Assembly (NCBI RefSeq): GCF_028288465.1 | Contig: NZ_JAQBNR010000001.1 | Span: forward strand, 1 to 64,000 | Length of the DNA: 64,000 bases | DNA from: Ferruginibacter sp. | GTDB taxonomy: Bacteria; Bacteroidota; Bacteroidia; Chitinophagales; Chitinophagaceae | Direction: 5' to 3' | In this document: positions 17,581 through 26,331 of the stretch, one piece after another | How positions within the stretch are numbered: position 1 is the first letter of the stretch | Layout of the letters: each line of letters starts with the position of its first letter | Program-made: the position numbers and the translations under genes | Notes under the pieces: generated by a model | Database searches by the model: none | Seen by the model: the letters and a program-made list of their open reading frames with translations, nothing else | What the model was told of the DNA's origin: nothing

Positions 17581-17961
17581 ATGAGCAAACAGATTATTCA
17601 GACTAACAATGCACCGGCACCAATCGGGCCATATAACCAGGCGGTAAAAGCCGGTAATTTATTATTTGTATCCGGCCAGGTAGCCATTAAGCCCGGCACA
17701 AACGACCTTGCCAACACAGATATTATTGAAGAGACTCACCAGGTACTCCAAAATATAAAAAGTATATTGGCCGAAGCTGAGATGGATTTTAGCAATATCG
17801 TAAAAACGACCATTTTTTTAAGTGATATGGACTTGTTTAGCCGGGTAAATGAAATTTATGCGAAATATTTTGACGGAGATTTTCCGGCCAGGGAAACGGT
17901 GGCAGTAAAGGGACTTCCTAAAAATGCCAACGTTGAAATCAGTGTAATCGCAGCCATCTGA
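17581..17961 (+). CDS. ridA: RidA-family enamine/imine deaminase
   Basis: RidA hydrolyses reactive enamines and imines such as 2-aminoacrylate released by PLP enzymes. The 126-residue protein is full length, with the APAPIGPYNQAVKAGNLLFVSGQ start, the FSNIVKTTIFLSDMDLFSRVN helix-strand region (read in parts) and the active-site arginine in FPARETVAVKGLP. The C-terminal NVEISVIAA, with its glutamate, is also typical. It is cytoplasmic and works as a trimer in known members. A TATATTTG box about 15 bases before the ATG resembles the Bacteroidota -7 element. Confidence 0.93.
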   Translation: MSKQIIQTNNAPAPIGPYNQAVKAGNLLFVSGQVAIKPGTNDLANTDIIEETHQVLQNIKSILAEAEMDFSNIVKTTIFLSDMDLFSRVNEIYAKYFDGDFPARETVAVKGLPKNANVEISVIAAI

Positions 17962-18169
17962 TATCAAGCTTCTTTCACCATTAATTTGTAATCCATAACC
18001 AACCCGGAGGAAAGGAATTTACTAAATTGATCTTTTGAACAATGGAGCGCAACTGCAGGCCGTTGAAAAGGTTAGTGTTCACATCGACATCCTCTAGTAA
18101 CGATTAAAAGGTTTCTAATTTTGTCCACCTCGGATCTTTTTTATTTATACCGATGCTGAAAATACAACT

Positions 18170-19105
18170 ATGAATAATACAAAACAGGTTGTTATAATAA
18201 CCGCTAAAACACATCCTTTTTTAGAGAATACCCTGGCACAAAAGGGTTATGATGTACTGTATTTACCAGAAATTACATACGAAGAGTTAGCGATCCAAAT
18301 TAGGGAGGCAGCCGGCTTAATTGTAACTACCCGTTTACAAATTGATGAGCCATTGCTTGAAAAAGCTACGAAATTGAAATGGATTGGCCGGCTTGGTAGT
18401 GGCATGGAATTGATTGATGTGGAGTATGCGCAAAGCAAGGGCATTAAGTGCGTTAGCAGCCCTGAAGGTAATCGTAACGCTGTTGCCGAGCATGTTTTAG
18501 GGCTTTTGCTAAATCTGATGAACCGGATTTCTTTAAGCGCAGATGAAGTAAAGCAAAAAAAATGGATCAGGGATGCCAATCGCGGCCAGGAGTTGAGCGG
18601 TAAAACGGTGGGTATAATTGGGTTTGGCAATACCGGCGCAGCACTTGCAAAGTTATTGGCTGCGTTTGAAGTTACTATACTGGCCTATGATAAATATAAA
18701 TTTGACTTTGGCGCCGGGTTTATAAAGGAAGCAAATATGGAGCAAATTTGCCGTTACGCAGATGTAATAAGTTTTCATGTGCCGCTTACGGAAGAGACAA
18801 GGTACATGGCGGGCGCCGGTTTTTTTAACGCCCTTAAAGAAAAACCTTTCTTTATCAACGCCTGCCGGGGACCGGTGACTGATACTGCTGCCCTGATTGA
18901 GGCATTAAAGCAAAATCAAATTGCGGGTGCGGCACTGGATGTACTTGAAAACGAAAATCTGGCTACCTTAACGCACCTGCAACAAGCACAATTAGACTTT
19001 TTAACTTCACAAAACAATGTTATTATTACACCTCATATAGCCGGCTACAGTAATGAGGCTTTTTACAAAATGGCTGCTGTAATTCTGCAAAAGTTGGGTA
19101 TTTAA
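18170..19105 (+). CDS. D-isomer-specific 2-hydroxyacid dehydrogenase
   Basis: This is an NAD-dependent dehydrogenase of the phosphoglycerate dehydrogenase/D-lactate group. The nucleotide-binding motif [18 protein letters not shown] lies near residue 145. The catalytic trio is in place: the arginine in NACRGPVTD, the glutamate in DVLENEN and the histidine in TPHIAGYS. At 311 residues it lacks the C-terminal ACT domain of classical SerA, so the substrate is open: 3-phosphoglycerate, glyoxylate/hydroxypyruvate or another 2-oxoacid. It stands alone upstream of greA. Confidence 0.88.
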   Translation: MNNTKQVVIITAKTHPFLENTLAQKGYDVLYLPEITYEELAIQIREAAGLIVTTRLQIDEPLLEKATKLKWIGRLGSGMELIDVEYAQSKGIKCVSSPEGNRNAVAEHVLGLLLNLMNRISLSADEVKQKKWIRDANRGQELSGKTVGIIGFGNTGAALAKLLAAFEVTILAYDKYKFDFGAGFIKEANMEQICRYADVISFHVPLTEETRYMAGAGFFNALKEKPFFINACRGPVTDTAALIEALKQNQIAGAALDVLENENLATLTHLQQAQLDFLTSQNNVIITPHIAGYSNEAFYKMAAVILQKLGI

Positions 19106-19122
19106 TTATTTGTTTATATTTG
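19094..19122 (+). promoter_or_regulatory. Probable greA promoter (Bacteroidota type)
   Basis: TTG at 19094-19096 and TATATTTG at 19115-19122, spaced by 18 bases, match the -33/-7 pattern of Bacteroidota sigma-ABfr promoters. Transcription would start near 19129, at the foot of the hairpin described next. The promoter overlaps the end of the dehydrogenase gene. Confidence 0.6.
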
Positions 19123-19127
19123 CATTC

Positions 19128-19169
19128 AAATACAACGCCTTGGTACAACCCGGGGCGTTGTATTTTTTT
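19128..19169 (+). terminator. Hairpin with T-tract at the start of the greA leader
   Basis: A 12-bp perfect stem (AAATACAACGCC with GGCGTTGTATTT) with a 14-base loop runs into a T tract. It can terminate the upstream dehydrogenase gene. Because the predicted greA start site is near 19129, it would also be the first structure in the greA transcript and could end that transcript early. Confidence 0.75.
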
Positions 19170-19191
19170 CTATTATCTAAAAAGAAGTGTT

Positions 19192-19665
19192 ATGAGCGGA
19201 ATGAACTATGTAAAACAAGAAACCTTCGAGCAAATGAAAATTGAGCTGCACCATATGAAAAGTGTAGAGCGCCCTGCTGCCAGTAAAGCCATTGCCGAAG
19301 CACGTGAAAAAGGTGACCTGAAAGAAAATGCGGAGTACGATGCCGCAAAAGAAGCCCAGGGCATGCTGGAAGCCAAAATAAAATACCTGGAAGGAGTAAT
19401 TGCGACTGCCCGTATTTTAGACGAAAACAATATCGATACCAGCAAAGTATCTATTCTAACGAAGGTCACTGTAACCAACCTGGGTACCAAAAAGAAAGTT
19501 ACCTACCAGATTGTGTCGGAGAAAGAGGCTGATTTAAAGCTGGGCAAGATTTCAGTAACTTCTCCCATCGGAAAAGGATTGCTGGGCAAAGCAATTGGCG
19601 ACGTAGCTGAAGTAACCGTACCTGTGGGCCTGTTAAAATTTAAGGTAGAAGATATTACGATCTGA
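19192..19665 (+). CDS. greA: Transcription elongation factor GreA
   Basis: GreA rescues backtracked RNA polymerase by stimulating cleavage of the nascent RNA. The N-terminal coiled coil with the acidic tip is clear (AIAEAREKGDLKENAEYDAA, with the D and E that act in the polymerase channel), and the C-terminal FKBP-like domain follows (SPIGKGLLGKAIGDVAEVTV). The start chosen is the ATG at 19192, giving 157 residues, the family norm. An upstream in-frame TTG would add residues encoded by the hairpin and is unlikely. It is followed by a terminator and then a HIT-family gene. Confidence 0.94.
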   Translation: MSGMNYVKQETFEQMKIELHHMKSVERPAASKAIAEAREKGDLKENAEYDAAKEAQGMLEAKIKYLEGVIATARILDENNIDTSKVSILTKVTVTNLGTKKKVTYQIVSEKEADLKLGKISVTSPIGKGLLGKAIGDVAEVTVPVGLLKFKVEDITI

Positions 19666-19686
19666 TTAACAAGCTTAAAGTTTTTT

Positions 19687-19715
19687 AACCCATTCAATTT
19701 TTGAGTGGGTTTTTT
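19687..19715 (+). terminator. Intrinsic terminator after greA
   Basis: AACCCATTCA pairs with TGAGTGGGTT (one G-T pair) around a 6-base loop and is followed by a run of T, 21 bases after the greA stop. Confidence 0.85.
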
Positions 19716-19745
19716 GTTTGTACATTTAGCCAAAATTTACCAGGT

Positions 19746-20135
19746 ATGACCATCTTTTCAAAAATAATTGCAGGCCAGATTCCTTCTTATAAAATTGCAG
19801 AAGACGACAAGTTTTTTGCTTTTCTAGATATCTACCCACTGGTAAAGGGGCATGTACTAATTACTACAAAAATTGAAACAGACAAGTTTTTTGATTTACC
19901 TGATGACTACTTAAATTCGATTATGGTATTTGCAAAACCCATCGCCCATGCAATCGAAAAGTCATTTGATTGTAACCGTTGCGGGATCAGTGTTATCGGC
20001 TTGGAAGTGCCGCATGCGCATGTGCACCTGATGCCGATCAATTCAGAAAAAGACATCAGCTTTACCGGTGGAAAATTGAAATTATCGCCGGAAGAATTTA
20101 AAGCCATTCAGCAAAAAATTATTGCTAATCTGTAA
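19746..20135 (+). CDS. HIT-family nucleotide hydrolase/transferase
   Basis: The protein has the histidine triad in VPHAHVHLMPI near residues 92-102; the middle histidine attacks the alpha-phosphate of nucleotide-phosphoramidate or dinucleotide substrates. The start TIFSKIIAGQIPSYKIAEDD and LDIYPLVKGHVLITTK are typical of bacterial HIT proteins of the HinT/Fhit-like group. The start used is the ATG at 19746 (129 residues). A longer frame from 19701 would begin inside the greA terminator. It is convergent with ruvC, with only 3 bases between the stops. Confidence 0.92.
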   Translation: MTIFSKIIAGQIPSYKIAEDDKFFAFLDIYPLVKGHVLITTKIETDKFFDLPDDYLNSIMVFAKPIAHAIEKSFDCNRCGISVIGLEVPHAHVHLMPINSEKDISFTGGKLKLSPEEFKAIQQKIIANL

Positions 20136-20138
20136 CGA

Positions 20139-20702
20139 TTATTTTTTTAACCGTGCCGGATTTTTTTTAAGAAAATCATCCCACCCATTTACTTTATTGC
20201 CACTTCCGGGCAGCACGGTATTTTCCTGGAAATAATGGCAAACAGCTACCGCCAGTGCATCGGATGCATCAAAATATTTGGGATCTTCTTTAAAATTCAG
20301 CAATCGCTGCAGCATTTTTAACACCTGTTCCTTACTTGCATTACCGTTACCAGTGATGGATTGCTTTACCTTTTTTGGAGCATATTCAGTAACGTCCAGG
20401 CCATGTCGCATGGCGGCTGCAATGGCTACGCCCTGTGCTCTTCCGAGCTTTAGCATACTCTGTACGTTCTTGCCAAAAAACGGTGCCTCAATGGCAAATA
20501 CATCTGGTTTGTATTTTATAATTAATCCACTTACCGTGTTGTAAATGAGCTGTAACTTTTTATATGGGTCGTCTACTTTGCCCGGTCTTAAAATGTCAAG
20601 GTCTATTAATGAAATTGAGCTACCGGTTATCTTTATCAGTCCGTATCCCATCACAACGGTACCCGGATCAATTCCTAAAATGATGGTTGATTTTTTTTGC
20701 AA
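20139..20702 (-). CDS. ruvC: Crossover junction endodeoxyribonuclease RuvC
   Basis: RuvC resolves Holliday junctions by paired cuts. The four acidic catalytic residues of the RNase H fold are visible: D12 in LGIDPGT, E72 in AIEAPFFGKN, and D145 and D148 in FDASDALAVAVCH. The substrate loop KQSITGNGNASKEQV is also conserved. The length (187) is normal. ruvA and ruvB are not in the window. Confidence 0.95.
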   Translation of the reverse strand: MQKKSTIILGIDPGTVVMGYGLIKITGSSISLIDLDILRPGKVDDPYKKLQLIYNTVSGLIIKYKPDVFAIEAPFFGKNVQSMLKLGRAQGVAIAAAMRHGLDVTEYAPKKVKQSITGNGNASKEQVLKMLQRLLNFKEDPKYFDASDALAVAVCHYFQENTVLPGSGNKVNGWDDFLKKNPARLKK

Positions 20703-20835
20703 CTGGTGCTTTGTATTTTTTGATTGATGGATTAACTGAATATTTCAACTATACTTGTAATTAAATAACTACAGTTAACTCGTCAAGGTCCGTAACAAAA
20801 GTAAATTAAATGCTTCATTTCCCTGCGCAGCCAAC

Positions 20836-21843
20836 ATGCCAGTGAAAATAAACAAATCCCTCTTGAATAAAAAAGTAAAAATATTAATCAATTATTTTTT
20901 AGGGCCTTTGCTATTTATCATTTTGTCGTGGACATTATACCGGCAAATAATTAACCGCCCCAATGTGGGTACGCAGTGGCAGCAAATAAAAAGCAGCTGG
21001 ATAGATGCCCGGCTTTGGCTGGTGGTTTTTTTAATGCTGGTGAACTGGGGTATCGAAGCCCGTAAGTGGCAAAAGCTGGTACAACATGTTCAACCGTTTT
21101 CTTTTTACCGGGCGTTTAAATCAGTGCTTTCTGGATGTAGTATCACCATGCTAACTCCCAACAGGATCGGTGAATATGGGGGCCGTATTTTATATGTAGA
21201 TGATGGTAATCGCATTAAAGCCATTTCGCTTACAATCGTTGGCAGCATCAGCCAATTGCTGGTTACTATGATTATGGGTTGTGCCGGCTTAATGCTGCTG
21301 AAATATTTTTCGCAAACGGCCAGTGGTGTCACAACTATTTTGCCGCCTTTTTGGCAAACAGTAATAACATCACTTAGTATTGCGTTAACAGTGTTGCTGT
21401 TGTTATTTTATGTTCGTTTAGGGTGGCTGGTACGCACAATGGAAAAAATACCGGCATTGGATAGGATAGTTCGGCACATTGCTATTTTAGATGAATTTAA
21501 CAATATGCAGTTGCTTCAGATACTATCTTTATCGTTTGTGCGGTATGTGGTATTTGTTTTGCAATACCTGCTGCTGTTAAGGGTGATGGATGTGGAGATT
21601 GCCGCAGGGCTTGCTTTTTGGCTGCTCACTATTTTTTACCTGGTGATGGCCGTTGCACCGACATTTGCTTTTATTGAATTACCGGTGAGGTTAAGCGCAA
21701 GCTGGGCCATTTTTCAGTTTTATACCGGTAATCAAACAGGTGTTAGCGCTGCCGCCCTTGGTATTTGGATCATTAACCTGGTAATACCGGCTATTATAGG
21801 CAGTTTATTAATTTTAAGTATCAAAATTGTAAAAGAAAGATGA
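20836..21843 (+). CDS. UPF0104/YbhN-type flippase-like membrane protein
   Basis: The protein has about eight membrane segments and the hallmarks of the lysylphosphatidylglycerol synthase transmembrane-domain family: NWGIEARKWQKLVQ and the TPNRIGEYGGRILYV motif near residues 105-120. The catalytic synthase domain of MprF is absent, so it is not an aminoacyl-PG synthase; a lipid or polyprenol flipping role is suspected for such stand-alone proteins but not proven. Its stop overlaps the start of the DUF3108 gene by four bases (ATGA), so the two are translationally coupled. Confidence 0.82.
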   Translation: MPVKINKSLLNKKVKILINYFLGPLLFIILSWTLYRQIINRPNVGTQWQQIKSSWIDARLWLVVFLMLVNWGIEARKWQKLVQHVQPFSFYRAFKSVLSGCSITMLTPNRIGEYGGRILYVDDGNRIKAISLTIVGSISQLLVTMIMGCAGLMLLKYFSQTASGVTTILPPFWQTVITSLSIALTVLLLLFYVRLGWLVRTMEKIPALDRIVRHIAILDEFNNMQLLQILSLSFVRYVVFVLQYLLLLRVMDVEIAAGLAFWLLTIFYLVMAVAPTFAFIELPVRLSASWAIFQFYTGNQTGVSAAALGIWIINLVIPAIIGSLLILSIKIVKER

Positions 21844-22646
21844 AAGGAATTTTAATAGCCTTGTTTTTAACGTTGGGGTTTGGCGCTATTGCACAAAATG
21901 AGGGTAAGGGCGATTTTTGCGGAATAAAGAATACTGCTTTTATTGCCGGCGAAGTGGTCACCATGAAGGTGTTTTACAATACACTCGGTATGTACGTGGG
22001 CGCAGGCGAGGCTACTTTTACAACTACCCTGGAAAGGTTCAATGGAAAAACAGCCTATCATTGTTTAGGCGAAGGAAAAAACTATCCGTTCTTTGACAAC
22101 TTCTTCAAAGTACGCGATCGGTACGAAACCTATATAGATACAGCCACGATGCTACCGATGAAATTCATCCGCAATGTAGATGAAGGAGGGCATAAAATTT
22201 ATAACAATGTAACTTTTAACCAGGGCACCGGCACAGCCATCAGCAACAATGGTGTGTTTAAAACCAGCCGTTGCATACAGGATGTAATTAGTGCTATTTA
22301 CTACGCCCGCAACATCGATTTTAATAAATATAAACCAGGAGATAAAATTCCTTTCGATATGTTTTTGGATGACGAAGTATACCATTTATACCTGCGTTAT
22401 ATGGGCAAGGAAACTGTAAAAACCCAATACGGAAAATTCAAGGCCATCAGGTTTAAACCGCTACTGGTAAAGGGAACTATCTTTGAAGGCGGCGAAAAAA
22501 TGAATGCATGGGTTAGTGACGATCCCAATCATTTGCTGCTTAGGGTAGAAAGCCCGGTGAGTGTAGGCTCTATCAAAGTGGACATGTATGGGTATAAAAA
22601 TTTGCGTTATCCGCTTACTTCCCTCATAAGTGTAAGAGGGCTTTAA
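21840..22646 (+). CDS. DUF3108 domain secreted protein
   Basis: A signal peptide (GILIALFLTLGFGAIAQ) precedes a beta-rich domain of the DUF3108 family (GEVVTMKVFYNTLGMYVGAG, then RDRYETYIDTATMLPMKFIR, read in parts). The family is periplasmic or outer-membrane associated and of unknown function. The start overlaps the flippase-like gene, which suggests that the two act together in the envelope, possibly in lipid or glycolipid handling. A REP-like palindrome follows the stop. Confidence 0.82.
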   Translation: MKGILIALFLTLGFGAIAQNEGKGDFCGIKNTAFIAGEVVTMKVFYNTLGMYVGAGEATFTTTLERFNGKTAYHCLGEGKNYPFFDNFFKVRDRYETYIDTATMLPMKFIRNVDEGGHKIYNNVTFNQGTGTAISNNGVFKTSRCIQDVISAIYYARNIDFNKYKPGDKIPFDMFLDDEVYHLYLRYMGKETVKTQYGKFKAIRFKPLLVKGTIFEGGEKMNAWVSDDPNHLLLRVESPVSVGSIKVDMYGYKNLRYPLTSLISVRGL

Positions 22647-22665
22647 CTATCGACACAACTTAAAA

Positions 22666-22737
22666 AGAAAGATCGTGGCGTGTCCCCGTCCGCCGCGCCG
22701 AGGCGGAAAGGGGCCGGGCTTTACGCTGCAATCTTTT
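22666..22737. repeat. GC-rich nested palindrome (REP-like element)
   Basis: Four nested paired segments share one axis: AAAGAT/ATCTTT, GCGT/ACGC, CCCC/GGGG and CCGCC/GGCGG around a 7-base loop. The element is far more G+C rich than the surrounding intergenic DNA and ends in a T run, so it may also stop transcription of the DUF3108 gene. It differs in sequence from the REPs beside the RAYT gene. Confidence 0.65.
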
Positions 22738-22810
22738 TTTCGTACCTCAAAAAAGTATTTCCGCTTCAATCCCTCACGCACAAATTCCCGGTTTATTTGC
22801 AAGCAGTATT

Positions 22811-23707
22811 TTAAACAATTTCGCTAAGCTTAAAGGCTTCTTTTACACGAATTCCTTTTTCGGTTTGTTGCAATGTGCAGCATTCATTCGCCGGATCATG
22901 TTCTAAAAACAGGATGTAATTGTTTTGAACTGCTTCGGTTAAAAATATTTTCTTTTCGTGCAGGGTTGTTAATGGAAACATGTCGTAACCCATTACATAA
23001 GGCAGGGGAATATGTGCTGCAGAAGGAAGCAGATCCGCCGTATACACAATTGTCTTTCCATTATAATTTACAACAGGTAACATCATTGCATCAGTGTGGC
23101 CGTTGGCAACAATAAAGGAAACATTTTTTGTAAAAGGAGATTGCTCAATAATGGTAGCAGCAGTAACTGCCGAGTCATGCTGTACGATGGAAGATTGTTT
23201 ATTTACCTCAACAAACTGCAATTTGCCACTTTGCTGAATGGGTAAAATATTTTCTTTTAAAAAACTGGCCTTCTCCCGGTCGTTGGGCTGTGTAGCCCAC
23301 TGCCAGTGGTTTTTGTTGCTCCAGTAAATAGCATTTTTAAAAGCAGGCACTAATTCGTCACCCGCTTTTTCAATGCAACCGCCGCAGTGATCAAAATGAA
23401 GGTGGGTTAAAAAAACATCTGTAATATCATCTTTTGTAAAGCCATATTTTGCCAGCGATGTATCAAGCGTATCATCGCCGTGCAAATAATAATGTCCAAA
23501 AAATTTGGCATCCTGTTTATTACCCATGCCGGTATCTACCAAAATTAGTTTGCCTTCATCTTCAATCAATAAGCAGCGCAAAGCCCAGCTGCACATATTG
23601 TTTTCATCAGCCGGGTTTAATTTGTTCCACATACTTTTTGGAACAACACCAAACATGGCGCCGCCATCTAATTTAAAATAACCGGCATTGATGGAATATA
23701 GTTTCAT
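22811..23707 (-). CDS. MBL-fold metallo-hydrolase
   Basis: The zinc-binding motif is clear (FLTHLHFDHCGG near residues 99-110, H-x-H-x-D-H), with further ligands in ANGHTDAM and YTADLLPS. The protein has the look of the lactonase-like/YtnP branch of the family, which includes N-acyl-homoserine lactone lactonases, but the substrate cannot be assigned. No signal peptide is seen (it starts MKLYSINAGYFKLDGGAMFG), so it is cytoplasmic. It is a single gene; the next gene on the same strand (23766) begins a separate unit upstream. Confidence 0.85.
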   Translation of the reverse strand: MKLYSINAGYFKLDGGAMFGVVPKSMWNKLNPADENNMCSWALRCLLIEDEGKLILVDTGMGNKQDAKFFGHYYLHGDDTLDTSLAKYGFTKDDITDVFLTHLHFDHCGGCIEKAGDELVPAFKNAIYWSNKNHWQWATQPNDREKASFLKENILPIQQSGKLQFVEVNKQSSIVQHDSAVTAATIIEQSPFTKNVSFIVANGHTDAMMLPVVNYNGKTIVYTADLLPSAAHIPLPYVMGYDMFPLTTLHEKKIFLTEAVQNNYILFLEHDPANECCTLQQTEKGIRVKEAFKLSEIV

Positions 23708-23765
23708 GATGCAGATGGATTTATTTTTGATTTCTTGTCCTCAAAATTAATTTAATAAATCCTGC

Positions 23766-25046
23766 TTATGCTATTTTGCTTTTTTTCAGTTTTGCAGACG
23801 TAAGCAACAACCACACAAAACCCAGCACAAAAAATACCACCAGTGATAAAATGGATTGGCGGATGCTGCTGATGCCTTCAATAAAACCAAATGTAAACAA
23901 GCCGATCACAATGGCCAGTTTTTCTGTAACATCATAAAAGCTGAAGAAAGAAGCCGTGTCTTTTGTTTCGGGCATAAACTTGCTGTAGGTGGAGCGGCTG
24001 AGTGATTGTATACCTCCCATCACCAAACCAACCAATGAAGCGATGATATAAAAATGCATTTCTGTAGTAATGAAATAACCTGCAATACAAACACCTATCC
24101 ACAGCAAAACAGTAAATATGAGCACGTTTACATTACCAAACCGGGCCGATAATTTAGACATACCGATGGCGCCAACAATGGCTACCAGTTGAATGATCAC
24201 AGCCGTAATAATGAGTTTCTGATCGGCCAGTTTTAATTCTTTAATGCCAAAATCAATCGCCACCAGCATTACAGTTTGTACGCCCATGCTGTAAAAGAAA
24301 AAAGCGGTTAAATACCGTTTTAAGACCGGCATGTGTTTTAGCTGGTTCCATACAATTTTTAATTCTTTAAAACCATTTACCAGTACATGGTGCTTTGCTT
24401 TACGTTCAGTAATGCTGCTGATGGGTAACCGGTTAAAAGTAATTTGCGCAAAGCTAACCCACCAAACACCTACCAGTAAAAAAGTAATTTTTAACGGCAG
24501 CGGATTGTCGGGCATTAATATAACCAAGGCAAAACCTACCATTTGCATCAGTACGCTGCCTATGTATCCAAATGTATAGCCCTTGGCGCTAACCCTGTCC
24601 TGGTCAGCTTCTGCGGCAATTTCAGGTAAGTAAGAATTGTAAAAAACCTGGCTGCCATAGAACCCAATGCCGGCGAACATAAAACACATTAGCCCGAGGG
24701 TTACATGGTCTCTATCGAAGAAAAACATCAGCGAACAACTGGCTGCGCCCATGTAACAAAAGAAGCGCATAAAGTTTTTCTTGTTGCCTTTGTAATCCGC
24801 CATGGAAGAAAGTATGGGCGACATGATGGCCACAATTAAAAATCCAAATGCCAGTACATAATCTTTCAGTTCGGTATTTACAAAATGACGACCTAAAAAA
24901 TAAATGCCATCCGGGAAATTCTTAAGGCCGGTGATAGCTGCATAGTAAGCGGGAAAAAAAGTAGTAGTAATTACCAGGTTATACACCGAGTTAGCCCAAT
25001 CGTACATGGCCCAGCCGGTAATTACTTTTTTGGAAGCGGTTTGCAT
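23766..25046 (-). CDS. UMF1/Atg22-like MFS transporter
   Basis: The start WAMYDWANSVYNLVITTTFF is the signature of the UMF1 (Atg22-like) branch of the major facilitator superfamily. The protein has about 12 hydrophobic segments over 426 residues, full length. Members are thought to export or import amino acids or small metabolites; in yeast Atg22 effluxes amino acids from the vacuole. No substrate can be inferred here. It is in the inner membrane. Confidence 0.88.
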   Translation of the reverse strand: MQTASKKVITGWAMYDWANSVYNLVITTTFFPAYYAAITGLKNFPDGIYFLGRHFVNTELKDYVLAFGFLIVAIMSPILSSMADYKGNKKNFMRFFCYMGAASCSLMFFFDRDHVTLGLMCFMFAGIGFYGSQVFYNSYLPEIAAEADQDRVSAKGYTFGYIGSVLMQMVGFALVILMPDNPLPLKITFLLVGVWWVSFAQITFNRLPISSITERKAKHHVLVNGFKELKIVWNQLKHMPVLKRYLTAFFFYSMGVQTVMLVAIDFGIKELKLADQKLIITAVIIQLVAIVGAIGMSKLSARFGNVNVLIFTVLLWIGVCIAGYFITTEMHFYIIASLVGLVMGGIQSLSRSTYSKFMPETKDTASFFSFYDVTEKLAIVIGLFTFGFIEGISSIRQSILSLVVFFVLGFVWLLLTSAKLKKSKIA

Positions 25047-25151
25047 TAATTAAGGTTAAGCATTTAAATTAGGTATTTTAATTCAAAGGCAGGATAATTA
25101 TTGGCGACATGATAAGAGTCCGGATAAGAAAATGCAGTAGATAAGTTTTGT

Positions 25152-25943
25152 TTATTGCACTACCCCTTTCCAGATAAGTAACAGCAGCGTAGCGCCCAAA
25201 ACAATGCGGTAAATACCCCAAACACGAAAGCCGTATTTTTTCAAAAAGGTAATGAAAAATTTGATGGCAAGCATTGCAACTATAAAGGCTACGATATTGC
25301 CAATGGCCAGCTGCTTGATTTCTTCAGCTGAAAAGCCACCGCTTTCTTTATAATATTTTAATAATTTATAGACTGTAGCTGCCAGCATGGTGGGCACGGC
25401 CAGGAAGAAAGAAAATTCAGCAGCGGCACTGCGTGTTAATTTTTGTTGCATACCGCCAATGATAGAAGCCGCACTGCGGCTGACACCTGGCACCATTGCG
25501 ATACATTGCCAAATGCCAATAATTACGGCTTTACCATATGATACTTTTTCTTCTGATTGAATGGCAGGCTTTGTAAAGGCCTTATCAATAAACAATAAAA
25601 CAATCCCACCTGCAAGCATGGTAATGGCGACTGTTAAAGAACTCTCCAAAAGAGCATCAATTTTTTTACTGAATAAAAATCCAAAAATTAAAGCGGGAAC
25701 AACCGCCACAGCCAGTTTTAGATAAAACTGCCAACGGTTAAAGTTGAAGAATTTTTTGGCATACAACACCACAACGGCCAGAATGGCTCCCAATTGAATT
25801 GCAACGGTAAATACTTTTATAAAATCGGTTTCTGTTACACCCAATGCTTTTTCAGCAATGATCATGTGACCGGTAGAAGAGATAGGAAGAAATTCGGTAA
25901 GCCCTTCAACAATGGCTATAATAATGGATTGTATGGTGTTCAT
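25152..25943 (-). CDS. uppP: Undecaprenyl-diphosphatase UppP (BacA)
   Basis: UppP recycles the lipid carrier of peptidoglycan and O-antigen synthesis by removing a phosphate from undecaprenyl diphosphate. The two signature motifs are present: [16 protein letters not shown] near residues 13-28 and [14 protein letters not shown] near 150. About eight membrane segments follow the usual pattern over 263 residues. Overexpression of the family gives bacitracin tolerance. It lies downstream of DUF3098 and ftsX on the same strand, but a terminator separates them. Confidence 0.95.
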   Translation of the reverse strand: MNTIQSIIIAIVEGLTEFLPISSTGHMIIAEKALGVTETDFIKVFTVAIQLGAILAVVVLYAKKFFNFNRWQFYLKLAVAVVPALIFGFLFSKKIDALLESSLTVAITMLAGGIVLLFIDKAFTKPAIQSEEKVSYGKAVIIGIWQCIAMVPGVSRSAASIIGGMQQKLTRSAAAEFSFFLAVPTMLAATVYKLLKYYKESGGFSAEEIKQLAIGNIVAFIVAMLAIKFFITFLKKYGFRVWGIYRIVLGATLLLLIWKGVVQ

Positions 25944-25965
25944 GCAGGTTGTTTTGTAACCAGGA

Positions 25966-25993
25966 TATAAAAAATGCGAAGCTCATACTTCGC
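25966..25993 (-). terminator. Terminator between DUF3098 and uppP
   Basis: On the minus strand GCGAAG pairs with CTTCGC around a 6-base loop, followed by ATTTTTTAT. It ends the ftsX-DUF3098 unit before uppP. Confidence 0.8.
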
Positions 25994-26016
25994 AACTGCT
26001 TTTATTAACGTATAAA

Positions 26017-26271
26017 TTATTCGCTTATTTTGGGCTTCTTCATAATCGCAAATATTTCCACCACAAAACCCACAATGATTAAAAAAGGAGCCAGGGTTAT
26101 ACGGGTGAAACTGTAAATCTCATTATCATTGAATTTTGTAGGGTCAGGGCTTTTACCACCTGCCATTAAAAAAAATCCGATGGCCATTATAACCAAACCA
26201 ACCAGCATCCAGGTAAAATTTTCTTTACCAAATAAGGGATTTGGGGTGGCCTGTTTTTTATTCGTGATCAT
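26017..26271 (-). CDS. DUF3098 small membrane protein
   Basis: This 84-residue protein has two membrane segments (NFTWMLVGLVIMAIGFFLMAG, read in parts, and the C-terminal LAPFLIIVGFVVEIFAIM) separated by SPDPTKFNDNEIYSFTRIT. That loop and the position directly after ftsX identify it as DUF3098, a family almost confined to Bacteroidota. Its function is unknown; linkage to ftsX and uppP suggests a role near cell division or envelope growth. Confidence 0.88.
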   Translation of the reverse strand: MITNKKQATPNPLFGKENFTWMLVGLVIMAIGFFLMAGGKSPDPTKFNDNEIYSFTRITLAPFLIIVGFVVEIFAIMKKPKISE

Positions 26272-26331
26272 GTTTGTTATTTTAGAAATGCAAATAAAGG
26301 CAATAATATTTAATTGAACGTTGCGGCACCG

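Noticed and set aside
18000..18169. A possible regulatory RNA between ridA and the dehydrogenase gene.
   Set aside because: No stable or conserved-looking structure was seen; only a loose match to the dispersed element and a -7-like box (TAATTTTG).
19120..19191. A longer greA protein starting at a TTG upstream.
   Set aside because: The extra codons run through the hairpin and T tract; the ATG at 19192 gives the normal family length.
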